The notes: generated by a model from the letters alone, not told the origin. A stretch of 64,000 nucleotides of DNA from Chryseobacterium sp. 36-9 (GCA_001898785.1 MKVE01000024.1:1-64000); one strand, 5' to 3'. Counted from the first letter of the stretch, positions 33,219-42,761 are shown. Numbers and translations are program-made.

Positions 33219-33249
33219 AAGAGGAGAATAAAAATTCTCCTCTTTTTTT
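33219..33249 (+). terminator. Terminator between susD and the glucanase gene
   Basis: Perfect 11-bp stem AAGAGGAGAAT (33219-33229) / ATTCTCCTCTT (33234-33244) with a 4-nt loop, then T6. This would separate the susCD transcript from the glycoside hydrolases or give a polar drop in expression. Confidence 0.85.
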
Positions 33250-33275
33250 ATATTTTTATTACAAAATAATTTATC

Positions 33276-34661
33276 ATGAAAAACCTTCTATCATTATCCA
33301 TAATCTCGTTATCCGTTTTATTATCCTGCAAAAACACAAAGGTAGCATCAGAAACTGGAAATACATTAGTTTCTAAGAATTGGACGGATAATCAGTTAAT
33401 GGACAAAGTTCAAAGTGATGCGCTCAAATATTTTTGGGACTTTGCTGAACCCAATTCACTCTTAGGAAGAGAACGTTACCACGAAGACAACATCTATCCG
33501 GACAATGACAAACATGTAGTTACAACAGGCGGATCCGGATTTGGGTTAATGACGATTCTGGTTGGTGTTGACAGGAAATACATTCCACGCAGGGAAGCCG
33601 TTAAGAGGTTGACTCACATTGCAGATTTTCTGGAAAAAGCAGACCGTTTTCATGGCGCCTGGTCGCATTGGATCAATGGTGAAACCGGGAAAGTTGTCCC
33701 TTTCGGAAAAAAGGATAACGGCGGAGATCTTGTTGAGACGGCATTTTTGGTTCAGGGAATGATTTGCGTCCGCGAATATTTCAAAAACGGAAACGAGGAG
33801 GAAAAAGCTTTAGCGGCAAAAATGGACAAATTGTGGAAAGGTGTAGAATGGAATTGGTACACAAAAGGCGGTCAAAAAGTATTGTATTGGCACTGGTCGC
33901 CCAGCTATGGTTGGGAAATGAACTTTCCTTTAGAGGGTTATAACGAATGTCTGATTACCTACGTTTTAGCTGCATCTTCACCCGATTATTCGATTGATTA
34001 TGATACCTACAACAAAGGCTGGACTCGCAACGGGACTTACACAACCGATCGTACAAAATATGGGCTTCCCTTGTATGTAAAGCACAATTATGCAGAAGAA
34101 TTCGGCGGACCATTATTCTGGTCTCAATATTCTTATTTAGGCCTTGATCCAAGAGGTCTTTCGGATAAATATGTGAAAAGCTATTGGGATCTCAACCGTA
34201 ATCATGTCTTGATAGATTATAAATATTGCCTGGAGAACCCTTACAAATACAAAGGCTATTCAGAAAAATATTGGGGGCTTACCGCAAGTTATACAAGAAA
34301 CAAAGACGGTTCGGTTGGATATGCTGCGCATCAGCCGATGAAAGAGGATTTTGGAGTGATCACGCCGACAGCTGCTCTTAGCTCAATGCCTTACACACCA
34401 AAAGAATCTATGGCATTTTTGAAGTTCTTGTACGAAGAGAAACCAAATTTCATTGGACAAGCCGGACCTTACGATGCTACTTCAGTTAATTTTAATGACT
34501 GGACGACGCCGCGTTATCTCGCAATTGATCAGGGAACAATTGCGCCAATGATTGAGAATTATCGTTCAGGATTATTATGGAATCTGTTCATGAATGCGCC
34601 GGAAATCAGAAACGGACTCAAAAAAATAGGATTTAAATCTACGGAGCATAAAATTCAATAG
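33276..34661 (+). CDS. GH144-type endo-beta-1,2-glucanase (glucoamylase-like family)
   Basis: A 461-residue lipoprotein (lipobox LSVLLSC, Cys at about residue 18). It belongs to the glycoamylase-like Pfam group that became CAZy family GH144, whose characterised members (for example from Chitinophaga pinensis) cut linear beta-1,2-glucan to sophoro-oligosaccharides. Segments of an (alpha/alpha)6 toroid are visible: DKVQSDALKYFWDFAEPNSL, HVVTTGGSGFGLMTILVGVDR, RFHGAWSHWINGETGK, GGDLVETAFLVQGM, LYWHWSPSYGWEMNFPLEGYNECL and LSSMPYTPKESMAFLKFLY. The family call is from recognition; the substrate is inferred from family and neighbours. Confidence 0.85.
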   Translation: MKNLLSLSIISLSVLLSCKNTKVASETGNTLVSKNWTDNQLMDKVQSDALKYFWDFAEPNSLLGRERYHEDNIYPDNDKHVVTTGGSGFGLMTILVGVDRKYIPRREAVKRLTHIADFLEKADRFHGAWSHWINGETGKVVPFGKKDNGGDLVETAFLVQGMICVREYFKNGNEEEKALAAKMDKLWKGVEWNWYTKGGQKVLYWHWSPSYGWEMNFPLEGYNECLITYVLAASSPDYSIDYDTYNKGWTRNGTYTTDRTKYGLPLYVKHNYAEEFGGPLFWSQYSYLGLDPRGLSDKYVKSYWDLNRNHVLIDYKYCLENPYKYKGYSEKYWGLTASYTRNKDGSVGYAAHQPMKEDFGVITPTAALSSMPYTPKESMAFLKFLYEEKPNFIGQAGPYDATSVNFNDWTTPRYLAIDQGTIAPMIENYRSGLLWNLFMNAPEIRNGLKKIGFKSTEHKIQ

Positions 34662-34721
34662 ATTTAATTTATTATCTTTGGATCAGAACTCATTGTTTCA
34701 TTTTGACTCAATGGGTTTTTA

Positions 34722-34843
34722 GAGGAGCTTATACCTGCTTTCCACTATATCTTTTTTGTTTTATCACAAATTGTAGTTTTTAACAACAAACAACAAAAAC
34801 AAAAAAGGATGCCGATGCAATCAGGGCTAGGGCGTTGGTCGGG
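34722..34843. repeat. Dispersed intergenic palindromic repeat, copy A1
   Basis: GAGGAGCTTAtACCTGCTTTCC, ACTATATCTTTTTT ... AAAAAAGGATGCCGATGCAATC, AGGGCTAGGGC. The A-rich centre and complementary TCTTTTTT/AAAAAAGGA flanks give a long imperfect hairpin. It shares its blocks with 45011-45091 and 59479-59611, and its overall plan with B1-B3. It lies between the glucanase and esterase genes of the polysaccharide locus. Confidence 0.75.
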
Positions 34844-34853
34844 ATAACAAGAT

Positions 34854-34883
34854 TTTGTAAAATATGAACATTAGGTATATTTG
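34854..34883 (+). promoter_or_regulatory. Internal promoter for esterase and GH3 genes
   Basis: -33 TTTG (34854-34857), 18-bp spacer, perfect -7 box TATATTTG (34876-34883). It gives the distal two genes of the locus their own transcription start downstream of the repeat. Confidence 0.65.
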
Positions 34884-34914
34884 AAGAAAGGTATATCAAT
34901 ACAAAAGAAATCAA

Positions 34915-35616
34915 ATGGCTTTAAAACTTAAATATCTCCCACTTCTTTTATTAGTAATTAATCCATTAGTAAAAGCGCAGGAAATCAAATCGGAGTTTAA
35001 TAGTGAGGTTAAAATCCAGAAGAAACTATCATACATTCTGGACTTACCTCAAAATATAAAAACAAAAATTCCATTAATAGTATTTCTTCATGGTTCAGGA
35101 GAAAGAGGAAATAACCTGGAAATAGTAAAAGCACACAGCCCATTTACTTATAAAAATCTTATAAAGGAACCAGTCGCTATTCTGGCACCTCAATGTCCGG
35201 AAAATACTTGGTGGGATACGGATGCGGTTTATTTCCTTATCAGAGAGATTTCGGAAAAATACAAAATAGATAAAGAAAGAATTTATCTCACAGGATTATC
35301 AATGGGTGGTTGGGGAACTCTGAAGTTGGCAGGTGAGCACCCTGAAATGTTTGCAGCAGTTGCAGCAGTTTGCGCACCAACAGACAGAGTAATGCTTGCT
35401 AATATTCATCAATACAAAGATCTGAATATCAAATTGTATCATGGCGGAATGGATGATGTAGTTCTTCCGGAGAATGCATTTAATTTCTATCAGAAATTAC
35501 ACCCAATCAATCCAAAAGCAGAGTTGATTATTTTCCCAAATGATAATCATAACTCCTGGGATTCTACCTATTCTGATCCTAAACTTTGGGATTGGATGTT
35601 ATCATTAAAAAAATAA
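34915..35616 (+). CDS. Secreted alpha/beta hydrolase (PHB-depolymerase/esterase-like)
   Basis: A 233-residue protein with a signal peptide (LPLLLLVINPLVKAQ) and an alpha/beta-hydrolase fold: oxyanion strand IPLIVFLHGSGERGNN, nucleophile elbow YLTGLSMGGWGTLK (Ser in GxSxG), acid in HGGMDDVVLPENA and catalytic His in FPNDNHNSWDSTYSD. It resembles esterase PHB-depolymerase-family enzymes, many of which are carbohydrate esterases. In this locus it could remove acyl groups (for example succinyl) from beta-1,2-glucan; that role is inference. The start is set by the promoter upstream, and the GH3 gene follows after 26 bp. Confidence 0.8.
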   Translation: MALKLKYLPLLLLVINPLVKAQEIKSEFNSEVKIQKKLSYILDLPQNIKTKIPLIVFLHGSGERGNNLEIVKAHSPFTYKNLIKEPVAILAPQCPENTWWDTDAVYFLIREISEKYKIDKERIYLTGLSMGGWGTLKLAGEHPEMFAAVAAVCAPTDRVMLANIHQYKDLNIKLYHGGMDDVVLPENAFNFYQKLHPINPKAELIIFPNDNHNSWDSTYSDPKLWDWMLSLKK

Positions 35617-35642
35617 ACGTTAAAGAAAATAAATATATATAA

Positions 35643-37970
35643 ATGAAAAAGTTTATAATCCTAGCTGCGTTGGCATTATCGCCCTATTTTTTAGCGCAGG
35701 ACATTGTAACCAAGCCCGCTCAGTCTTTCCAGTCGGCACAATATCAGTCTAAGAAAAAAGCATTCATAGACAATTTGATTGCCAAGATGACTTTGGACGA
35801 AAAAATCGGACAGTTGAATTTACCTTCATCCGGAGATTTTACAACAGGACAAGCTCAGAGTTCTGATATAGGAAAGAAAATAGAACAAGGTTTAGTTGGC
35901 GGATTATTTAACATCAAAGGTGTTGATAAGATTCGTGATGTACAAAAAGTAGCTGTAGAAAAAAGCCGTTTGAAAATTCCAATGATTTTCGGAATGGATG
36001 TGATCCATGGTTACGAAACTACTTTTCCGATTCCATTAGGATTGGCAGCGTCTTGGGATATGAATCTTATACAGAGATCAGCTCAGATCGCGGCTCAGGA
36101 AGCTACAGCAGATGGGATCAACTGGACATTTTCGCCAATGGTAGATATTTCAAGAGAGCCAAGATGGGGAAGAGTTGCGGAAGGTTCAGGTGAAGATCCT
36201 TACCTGGGAAGTGAAATTGCAAAAGCAATGGTTTATGGGTATCAAGGGAATGACTTATCAAAAAATAATACAATGCTGGCTTGCGTGAAGCATTTTGCAC
36301 TTTATGGCGCTCCGGAAGGCGGACGTGATTATAATACAGTTGATATGAGCCACGTTCAAATGTATAACACTTATTTCCCACCATATAAAGCGGCTGTGGA
36401 TGCGGGAGCAGGTTCTGTAATGGCGTCTTTCAATGAGGTTGATGGGATTCCTGCAACAGGTAACAAATGGCTGATGACGGATGTTCTTAGAAAACAGTGG
36501 AATTTCAAGGGCTTTGTCGTGACTGATTATACAGGTATCAACGAAATGACAGATCACGGCATGGGAGATCTTCAACAGGTTTCAGCATTAGCAATGAATG
36601 CCGGAATTGATATGGATATGGTTGGCGAAGGATTCTTGAAAACACTTAAACAATCCATCTCGGAAGGAAAAGTGTCTGAGCAAACGGTGACAGATGCTGC
36701 AAGAAGAATCCTTGAAGCCAAATATGATCTTGGACTTTTCGATGATCCTTATAAATATACAGATTCTAAAAGAGCTCAGAAAGAAGTTTTCAGCCCAAAA
36801 CATTTAGAAGCAGCAAAAACGATTGCATCTAATTCTATGGTTTTGATGAAAAATGACAAACAGGTTCTTCCACTTAAAAAATCAGGAACAGTGGCCGTTA
36901 TCGGACCATTGGCAGATAACGCGATGAATATGACAGGAACCTGGAGTGTTGCTGCAAAACATGCCAATTCTATTTCATTATTGCGAGGTTTGAAGGAAAC
37001 AGTTGGCAAAGATGTGAATTTTATTTTTGCAAAAGGAAGCAACGTTTACGAATCCGAAATGATGGAACAGCGTGCCGCTATGTTTAATAAAACAACAGAC
37101 AGGGATAACCGTCCTGCTGATCAAATCAGAAAAGAAGCTGTGGATGTTGCAAGCAAAGCAGATGTAATTGTTTTAGCGATAGGTGAAAGTGCCGAGATGA
37201 GCGGTGAGTCAAGTTCAAGAACAGATATTACAATTCCGGAAACTCAAAGAGAATTATTGAGAGAACTTAAGAAAACTGGTAAGCCAATTGTTTTGGTTCT
37301 GTTTACAGGTCGTCCTTTGGTTCTGACGGAAGAATCTCAATTGGCTGATGCAATCCTGAACGTATGGTTCCCGGGAAGTATGGCTGGCTATGCAGTTTCT
37401 GATGTTCTTTACGGAAAAGTTAATCCTTCCGGAAAATTACCGATGACTTTCCCAAGAAGTGTAGGTCAGGTTCCAATATATTATAACGCGAAGAATACAG
37501 GTCGCCCTTTAAGTACAGAAAATACTGACAAATGTAATTTCGAAAAATTCCGTTCCAATTATCTGGATGAGTGTAACACACCGCTTTATCCTTTTGGGTA
37601 TGGATTAAGTTATACTAATTTCGGTTATTCTGATGTTTCTGTAACTAACACTAAACCTTCTGGCAATACTAGCATCGAAGCTAATGTGACTTTAACAAAT
37701 AACGGGAAATATGATGGAGCAGAAGTAGTTCAGCTTTATGTCAGGGATTTGGTTGGAAGCAATACAAGACCCGTTAAGGAATTAAAAGGTTTCCAAAAAG
37801 TCTATTTGAAAGCTGGCGAAAGTAAAAAAGTAACATTCAAAATTTCTCCAGAAGATTTGAAGTTTTATAATAATCAATTGAAATACGATTGGGAAGCTGG
37901 AGATTTCGATATCATGATCGGAACCGACTCTCACAATGTTAAAACAACGAGAATCAATTGGTCTAAATAA
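35643..37970 (+). CDS. bglX: GH3 beta-glucosidase (BglX-like)
   Basis: A 775-residue exported enzyme with a signal peptide ending PYFLAQ. It has the three-part GH3 architecture. The N-terminal barrel (MTLDEKIGQLNLPSSG; IPMIFGMDVIHGYETTFPIPLGLAASWD; INWTFSPMVDISREPRWGRVAEGSGEDP) carries the nucleophile Asp in GFVVTDYTGINE. The alpha/beta sandwich (VIVLAIGESAEMSGESSSRTDI) carries the acid/base region. A C-terminal fibronectin-III-like domain ends TDSHNVKTTRINWSK. It would cleave terminal glucose from oligosaccharides in the periplasm. Some GH3 enzymes next to GH144 in Bacteroidota prefer sophorose (beta-1,2), which fits this locus, but linkage preference cannot be read from sequence. Confidence 0.92.
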   Translation: MKKFIILAALALSPYFLAQDIVTKPAQSFQSAQYQSKKKAFIDNLIAKMTLDEKIGQLNLPSSGDFTTGQAQSSDIGKKIEQGLVGGLFNIKGVDKIRDVQKVAVEKSRLKIPMIFGMDVIHGYETTFPIPLGLAASWDMNLIQRSAQIAAQEATADGINWTFSPMVDISREPRWGRVAEGSGEDPYLGSEIAKAMVYGYQGNDLSKNNTMLACVKHFALYGAPEGGRDYNTVDMSHVQMYNTYFPPYKAAVDAGAGSVMASFNEVDGIPATGNKWLMTDVLRKQWNFKGFVVTDYTGINEMTDHGMGDLQQVSALAMNAGIDMDMVGEGFLKTLKQSISEGKVSEQTVTDAARRILEAKYDLGLFDDPYKYTDSKRAQKEVFSPKHLEAAKTIASNSMVLMKNDKQVLPLKKSGTVAVIGPLADNAMNMTGTWSVAAKHANSISLLRGLKETVGKDVNFIFAKGSNVYESEMMEQRAAMFNKTTDRDNRPADQIRKEAVDVASKADVIVLAIGESAEMSGESSSRTDITIPETQRELLRELKKTGKPIVLVLFTGRPLVLTEESQLADAILNVWFPGSMAGYAVSDVLYGKVNPSGKLPMTFPRSVGQVPIYYNAKNTGRPLSTENTDKCNFEKFRSNYLDECNTPLYPFGYGLSYTNFGYSDVSVTNTKPSGNTSIEANVTLTNNGKYDGAEVVQLYVRDLVGSNTRPVKELKGFQKVYLKAGESKKVTFKISPEDLKFYNNQLKYDWEAGDFDIMIGTDSHNVKTTRINWSK

Positions 37971-37972
37971 TT

Positions 37973-38001
37973 AAAAACCGCTTCGAAAAGAGGCGGTTTT
38001 T
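37973..38001. terminator. Bidirectional terminator between GH3 and sugar dehydrogenase genes
   Basis: Stem AAAACCGC (37974-37981) / GCGGTTTT (37993-38000), flanked by A-run and T-run. The two genes converge here. Confidence 0.8.
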
Positions 38002-38008
38002 ATTTTTA

Positions 38009-39367
38009 TTATTCTTTGATGAATTTCTTGGAAATCCACTTTTGATTATCTTTTTTCAGATTCAGCAGATAGGTTCCTTGCTGCAATTTAGAAACATCAA
38101 TGCTGTTATCAGTATCAGACATTTGAACCTGATGAATAATTCGTCCTGTTAAATCCAGAATTTCTGCAGAGATATTTTTTTCATTCACATTTTGAAGATA
38201 GATTTTCTCTTTTGCAGGATTAGGCGTGATTAAAATATTAACTTGGTTAATATCAGAAACGGCAAGATTATTAGTTTTGATTTTATAAATGGTATTGCCT
38301 GCTGCTACGTAAAGTTGTTTCTGATTGTCCTCACCGAAAGTTGTAAAATTCGCTGAAAAACTCGGACTCCAAACCATCGTATTTGAAGTATCCAAAACAC
38401 CTATTTGAGCTGAACAGTAATCTGCAAAAACATATTTTCCTACGAGATCTGTATAAAGGTTACCTCTGTAGAGATAACCGCCCGTGATAGAGCATTTTCC
38501 TCCGGAATGATCGTATTGAGCAACCGGGAAAGTCATTGTAGAAGCGTTGGCACATCCTGTGGTATTATAAGGGGTGTTTCCTTCGTAACATCTCCAGCCG
38601 TAGTTGATTCCTGGTGTTGCTGCAGATACTTTATTGATTTCTTCGATGTCACCTTGTCCGACATCAGCAATCCAAACCTGATTGGTGGTTCTGTCAAAAG
38701 AGAATTTCCATGCATTCCTAAGGCCGTAAGCCCAAATTTCGTCAGCGCCGTCAATTCCCACGAAGGGATTATCTGACGGAATATTATAAGCATTATCCGA
38801 GTTGACATCAATTCTCAGCATTTTCCCTAAAAGCGAATTTTTATTTTGAGCATTATTATTCGGATCGCCACCGCTTCCGCCATCGCCGGTAGATATCCAC
38901 AAGTAACCATCTGCTCCAAAATGAATACTACCGCCATTATGATTAGTAAAAGGCTTAGGGATAGTTAAAAGAATTTTTTCCGATGAAACATCTGCTGTAT
39001 TAGGATTTGACGAGTTTGCTGTGAATCTGGAAACTCTGATTGATCCTTGCAAATTATTATAATAAACAAAAAAATATCTATTGGTTGAAAACTGAGGATG
39101 AAATGCCAGTCCCAGTAATCCTCTTTCACCTCCAAAAGTGATGAGGTTGGAAATATTCAGAAAGTTATCCGGAGCAATAGTTCCGTTTTCATTCACAATC
39201 TTGATAGTGCCGAATTGCTGGACAACAAATAATCTATTGTCAGATGTTGGCGATGCAACAATCTCTACAGGATTAGAAATCCCGGAAACAAAGTTCTCCA
39301 GGCTAATGGTCTGAGCCGATAAACAGGCTACTAAGAATAAGCCGATCCAAAGTAAAAGTTTTCCCAT
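38009..39367 (-). CDS. Secreted PQQ-type sugar dehydrogenase with T9SS tail
   Basis: A 452-residue protein: signal peptide (LLLWIGLFLVACLSAQ), then a six-bladed propeller of the soluble glucose/sorbosone dehydrogenase (GSDH/HHIP-like) type. Visible parts are NRLFVVQQFGTIKIV, GERGLLGLAFHPQFSTNRYFFVYY, HNGGSIHFGADGYLWISTGDGG (catalytic His), YGLRNAWKFSFD and NYGWRCYEGNTPY. The last 80 residues (ITPNPAKEKIYLQN ... GTYLLNLKKDNQKWISKKFIKE) are a type A T9SS C-terminal sorting domain, so the protein is exported to the surface. It may oxidise sugars released by the adjacent locus; the link is positional. Confidence 0.9.
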   Translation of the reverse strand: MGKLLLWIGLFLVACLSAQTISLENFVSGISNPVEIVASPTSDNRLFVVQQFGTIKIVNENGTIAPDNFLNISNLITFGGERGLLGLAFHPQFSTNRYFFVYYNNLQGSIRVSRFTANSSNPNTADVSSEKILLTIPKPFTNHNGGSIHFGADGYLWISTGDGGSGGDPNNNAQNKNSLLGKMLRIDVNSDNAYNIPSDNPFVGIDGADEIWAYGLRNAWKFSFDRTTNQVWIADVGQGDIEEINKVSAATPGINYGWRCYEGNTPYNTTGCANASTMTFPVAQYDHSGGKCSITGGYLYRGNLYTDLVGKYVFADYCSAQIGVLDTSNTMVWSPSFSANFTTFGEDNQKQLYVAAGNTIYKIKTNNLAVSDINQVNILITPNPAKEKIYLQNVNEKNISAEILDLTGRIIHQVQMSDTDNSIDVSKLQQGTYLLNLKKDNQKWISKKFIKE

Positions 39368-39555
39368 AACTTATTATTTTATAATTAATTATAGCCTTAC
39401 CAAATTATATGCCTGTTGAGTGATTCTATTATTAATTTTCATAAAAAAATCTGATTTTCTTTCATTTTTCGAATAGATAAAGCCGATTTGTTATTTTAAA
39501 AATTTAGTAAATACATATTTCTCATTTTCAAATTCCTATTTCCGTTATAAATCAT

Positions 39556-39563
39556 TATATTTG
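39556..39563 (+). promoter_or_regulatory. -7 box of secDF
   Basis: Perfect TATATTTG located 30 bp upstream of the secDF ATG; no clear -33 partner. Confidence 0.5.
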
Positions 39564-39592
39564 CCGACTAAAATTATATATATCGTAAGAAA

Positions 39593-42499
39593 ATGCAAGG
39601 AAAAGGACTCGTTACACTAGTTGCCATCGTTCTTGGACTGATTTGTCTCAATGAGCTTTTGCCTTCTTTCTATGCCAATAAAATAGAAAAGGAAGCTAGA
39701 GCTATTGCAGGTGATAATCAGGTAAAATACCAAGCCGAACTCGACAGACTTTCGAAAGACACGCTTAATCTTGGTTTTACAAAACTGAATTATACGTCTG
39801 CAAAGCAAAAAGAAATGAAGTTGGGGTTGGACCTAAAAGGTGGTATCAACGTATTATTGGAGATCAACCAGAGAGATTTGGTAAATGATCTTAGTAATTA
39901 TTCTACAAACGCTACTTTGATAGAAGCGCTTAACAGAACAGATCAGGCTCAGAAAAACTCGAGTAAGCAATATATCGAAGATTTTTTTACCCAGTTCGAA
40001 GCTGTTAACAAAGAGAAAGGTACGAATCTAAAGCTTGCTGATCCGGAAATTTTTGGAAACACCAATCTTTCTGAGATTAAATTCAATACACCTGACGATC
40101 AGGTAAAAAACATTGTAAGAAGAAAAATCGATGCGTCTGTAGGAACGGCTTATGAAGTTCTTAGAACCCGTATCGACAAAATGGGTGTTACTCAGCCAAA
40201 CGTTCAGAGAGTTCCTGGAACCGGAAGAATCCTGGTAGAGATGCCAGGTATCAAAGATATCGACAGGGTTAAAAAAATGTTGGCGACTTCTGCTAAACTT
40301 CAGTTTTGGGAAGTACAGATGGGGCAGGAAGTTTTACCATATTTCTCAGAACTTAACCAATTGGTAAAAGTTAAAGGAGATTCAATAGGTGTTGCTAAAA
40401 CAACAAATTTGACAAATCTTATCCAGTTAAACTCAACGCCTGGTAATGCTGTTGCTAATGTAAAATTATCGGATACAGTAGTTGTTAATAAAATCCTTAA
40501 TAGTGCAATTGCTACAAAAGCTCGCCCGGTAAACTTAAAGTATACTCAGTTTATGTGGGGATACAAGCCAGAGAATAATACTTCTAACAGTCTTGTATTA
40601 TACGCTATCCGTGGGAATATCAATCAAAAGGCTCCGGTTGACGGTGCTGTAGAATCTGCAAATATCAACTATGACCAGCTGGGACGTATTGTTGTAGATA
40701 TGCAAATGGATTCTCAGGGTGCTCGTGATTGGAAAGCAATGACGGAGAAAAACAAAGGAAAAGTTGTGGCTGTAACGCTGGATAACAGAGTTTATACTGC
40801 ACCAATGGTAAATGAGGTCATTCCTAATGGAAGAACGCAGATTTCCGGAAATTTTACTCAGGAAGAAGCTAAAGATTTGGTTGATGTTTTAGGCGCAGGT
40901 AAATTGCCTGCAGGTGCTAAAATTGTTCAGGCTGATGTTGTAGGACCTTCATTGGGAGCTGAATCTATCAATGACGGGATTATGTCATTCCTTATTGCAT
41001 TTGCGGTAATTATTGTTTACATCATTTTCTATTATGGTGGAGCAGGGGTTTACGCAGTTATTGCAATGATTGTCAATTTATTCTACATCTTCGGGATCAT
41101 GGATTCTGTAGATGCAACATTGACGCTTCCGGGTATTGCAGGTATTGTATTGTCTATGGCAATGGCAGTAGATGCAAACGTAATTATATATGAAAGAACA
41201 AAAGAAGAATTATTCCGAGGGAAAAGTATTCTTGAAGCATATAAAGATGGTTTCAAACATGCGATTTCTGCGATTATTGACGGTCACGTTACGACTTTTA
41301 TTACAGCATTAATTCTTTACATCTTCGGAACAGGTCCAATCAAAGGATTTGCGGTAACATTGATGATCGGTCTTGTTATGACATTATTCACATCTGTATT
41401 ATTGTCAAGAGTGATGATTTTCAATAGATTGAATAAAGGTAAATCATTATCTGTTTGGACTGCTCCAACCAAAAATCTTTTCAGAAATACCTGGATCGAT
41501 TTCATTGGAAAAAGAAAATGGTCTTATATTGTATCTGCAATTTTAATGGTGATTTCAATTGCTTCAATTGCAATCAACGGCTTCAAATACGGAATCGATT
41601 TTACAGGTGGGCGTAACTATGTTGTAAGATTTGAAAAACCGGTTGACGCTAGTAAAATTGAAGAAAATATTGCTAAGCTGATGAAAACTGCAGACGGTAA
41701 AAACGAATCTGTGGAAGCCAAAACTTTTGGTAATTCTTCTCAATTAAAAATAACGACAGATTATCTGATTGATGACGAATCTCTTGCGGCTGACCAAACT
41801 GTTGAGCAAAAAATCTATGAAGGTCTTAAACAAGATTTGCCGGCAGGTATGAGTTTGGCAGATTTCAAAGCAGCAGATAAAGGCCATGCAGGAATAGTAT
41901 CTTCTACAAAAGTAGGACCTACAGTTGCGGACGATATCACAACACACGGTATCTTGGCAGTTATCGCTTCATTGATTGGTATTTTCATCTATATCTTGGT
42001 AAGATTTGATAAGTGGCAGTTCTCTCTTGGAGCGGTTGCCGGTCTATTCCACGATACAGTGGTGATCTTGGGTGTTTACTCATTATTTTACAAAGTAATG
42101 CCTTTCAATATGGAGATTAACCAGGATTTTATCGCAGCAATTCTTACGGTAATTGGTTATTCGATTAACGATACGGTAATCATCTTTGACAGGATCAGAG
42201 AATACCTGCGTGAGAAAAAAGCCTTGACACTGGCTGGATTATTTGATGACTCTATTTCCAGTACAATTGGTAGAACATTCAACACATCATTCACAACGAT
42301 TTTGGTAATCCTGGCGATTTTCATCTTCGGTGGAGATAACCTGAGAGGATTTATGTTCTGCTTATTGTTAGGTATTGGATTCGGTACATACTCATCTATT
42401 TTTATTGCATCAGCTACGGCTTATGACTTCCTGAGAGGAAGGAAAAAAGAAGATAAGGTTACAGGAAAATCTTCTACCGATGTAGAATTAGCGAAGTAA
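39593..42499 (+). CDS. secDF: Protein translocase SecDF fusion
   Basis: A 968-residue inner-membrane protein that uses the proton gradient to pull preproteins through SecYEG. The SecD half spans about residues 1-620: MKLGLDLKGGINVLLEI, the P1 region with VRRKIDASVGTAYEVLRTRIDKMGVTQPNVQRVPGTGRILVEMPG, the GAKIVQADVVGPSLG joint, and the membrane block with LPGIAGIVLSMAMAVDANVIIYERTKEEL. The SecF half begins near residue 640 (NTWIDFIGKRKWSYIVSA, GIDFTGGRNYVVRFEKP) and ends with its own NDTVIIFDRIREYLR. Fusion of SecD and SecF is usual in Bacteroidota. Confidence 0.96.
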   Translation: MQGKGLVTLVAIVLGLICLNELLPSFYANKIEKEARAIAGDNQVKYQAELDRLSKDTLNLGFTKLNYTSAKQKEMKLGLDLKGGINVLLEINQRDLVNDLSNYSTNATLIEALNRTDQAQKNSSKQYIEDFFTQFEAVNKEKGTNLKLADPEIFGNTNLSEIKFNTPDDQVKNIVRRKIDASVGTAYEVLRTRIDKMGVTQPNVQRVPGTGRILVEMPGIKDIDRVKKMLATSAKLQFWEVQMGQEVLPYFSELNQLVKVKGDSIGVAKTTNLTNLIQLNSTPGNAVANVKLSDTVVVNKILNSAIATKARPVNLKYTQFMWGYKPENNTSNSLVLYAIRGNINQKAPVDGAVESANINYDQLGRIVVDMQMDSQGARDWKAMTEKNKGKVVAVTLDNRVYTAPMVNEVIPNGRTQISGNFTQEEAKDLVDVLGAGKLPAGAKIVQADVVGPSLGAESINDGIMSFLIAFAVIIVYIIFYYGGAGVYAVIAMIVNLFYIFGIMDSVDATLTLPGIAGIVLSMAMAVDANVIIYERTKEELFRGKSILEAYKDGFKHAISAIIDGHVTTFITALILYIFGTGPIKGFAVTLMIGLVMTLFTSVLLSRVMIFNRLNKGKSLSVWTAPTKNLFRNTWIDFIGKRKWSYIVSAILMVISIASIAINGFKYGIDFTGGRNYVVRFEKPVDASKIEENIAKLMKTADGKNESVEAKTFGNSSQLKITTDYLIDDESLAADQTVEQKIYEGLKQDLPAGMSLADFKAADKGHAGIVSSTKVGPTVADDITTHGILAVIASLIGIFIYILVRFDKWQFSLGAVAGLFHDTVVILGVYSLFYKVMPFNMEINQDFIAAILTVIGYSINDTVIIFDRIREYLREKKALTLAGLFDDSISSTIGRTFNTSFTTILVILAIFIFGGDNLRGFMFCLLLGIGFGTYSSIFIASATAYDFLRGRKKEDKVTGKSSTDVELAK

Positions 42500-42529
42500 T
42501 TCCTTACGATACTTAATAAAAAAAGCTCT

Positions 42530-42551
42530 CAAGTAATTGGGAGCTTTTTTA
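42530..42551 (+). terminator. Terminator of secDF
   Basis: Stem AAAAGCTC / GAGCTTTT with a loop of about ten bases followed by T-run, 30 bp past the stop codon. Confidence 0.8.
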
Positions 42552-42569
42552 TTTGAAACATTTTCTAAA

Positions 42570-42660
42570 TTTGGGCACCTTTTCCGCGCTCCGCTCCCGC
42601 TTTTTTGTTCGTCATACTTCCTCACAAAAAGAGCTCCACTCAGCTCGGGTGCGCTTTGCA
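42570..42660. repeat. Dispersed intergenic palindromic repeat, copy B3 (diverged)
   Basis: TTTGGGCACCTTTTCCGC, CTCCGCTCCCGCTTTTTT ... ACAAAAAGAGCTCCACTC, AGCTCGGGTGCGC. It has the same plan as B1 and B2, with covarying ends (GGGCACC ... GGGTGCG). An overlapping 99-codon reading frame is only a by-product of this repeat. Confidence 0.65.
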
Positions 42661-42761
42661 GGTCATAACATTGGTTGCCAAATTTAAATATTTGTCAATA
42701 AAAAAATCAATTTTTCAAATCTTCAAAGTAGCAAATCAAAAAAATATTATCTTCGCAACTT

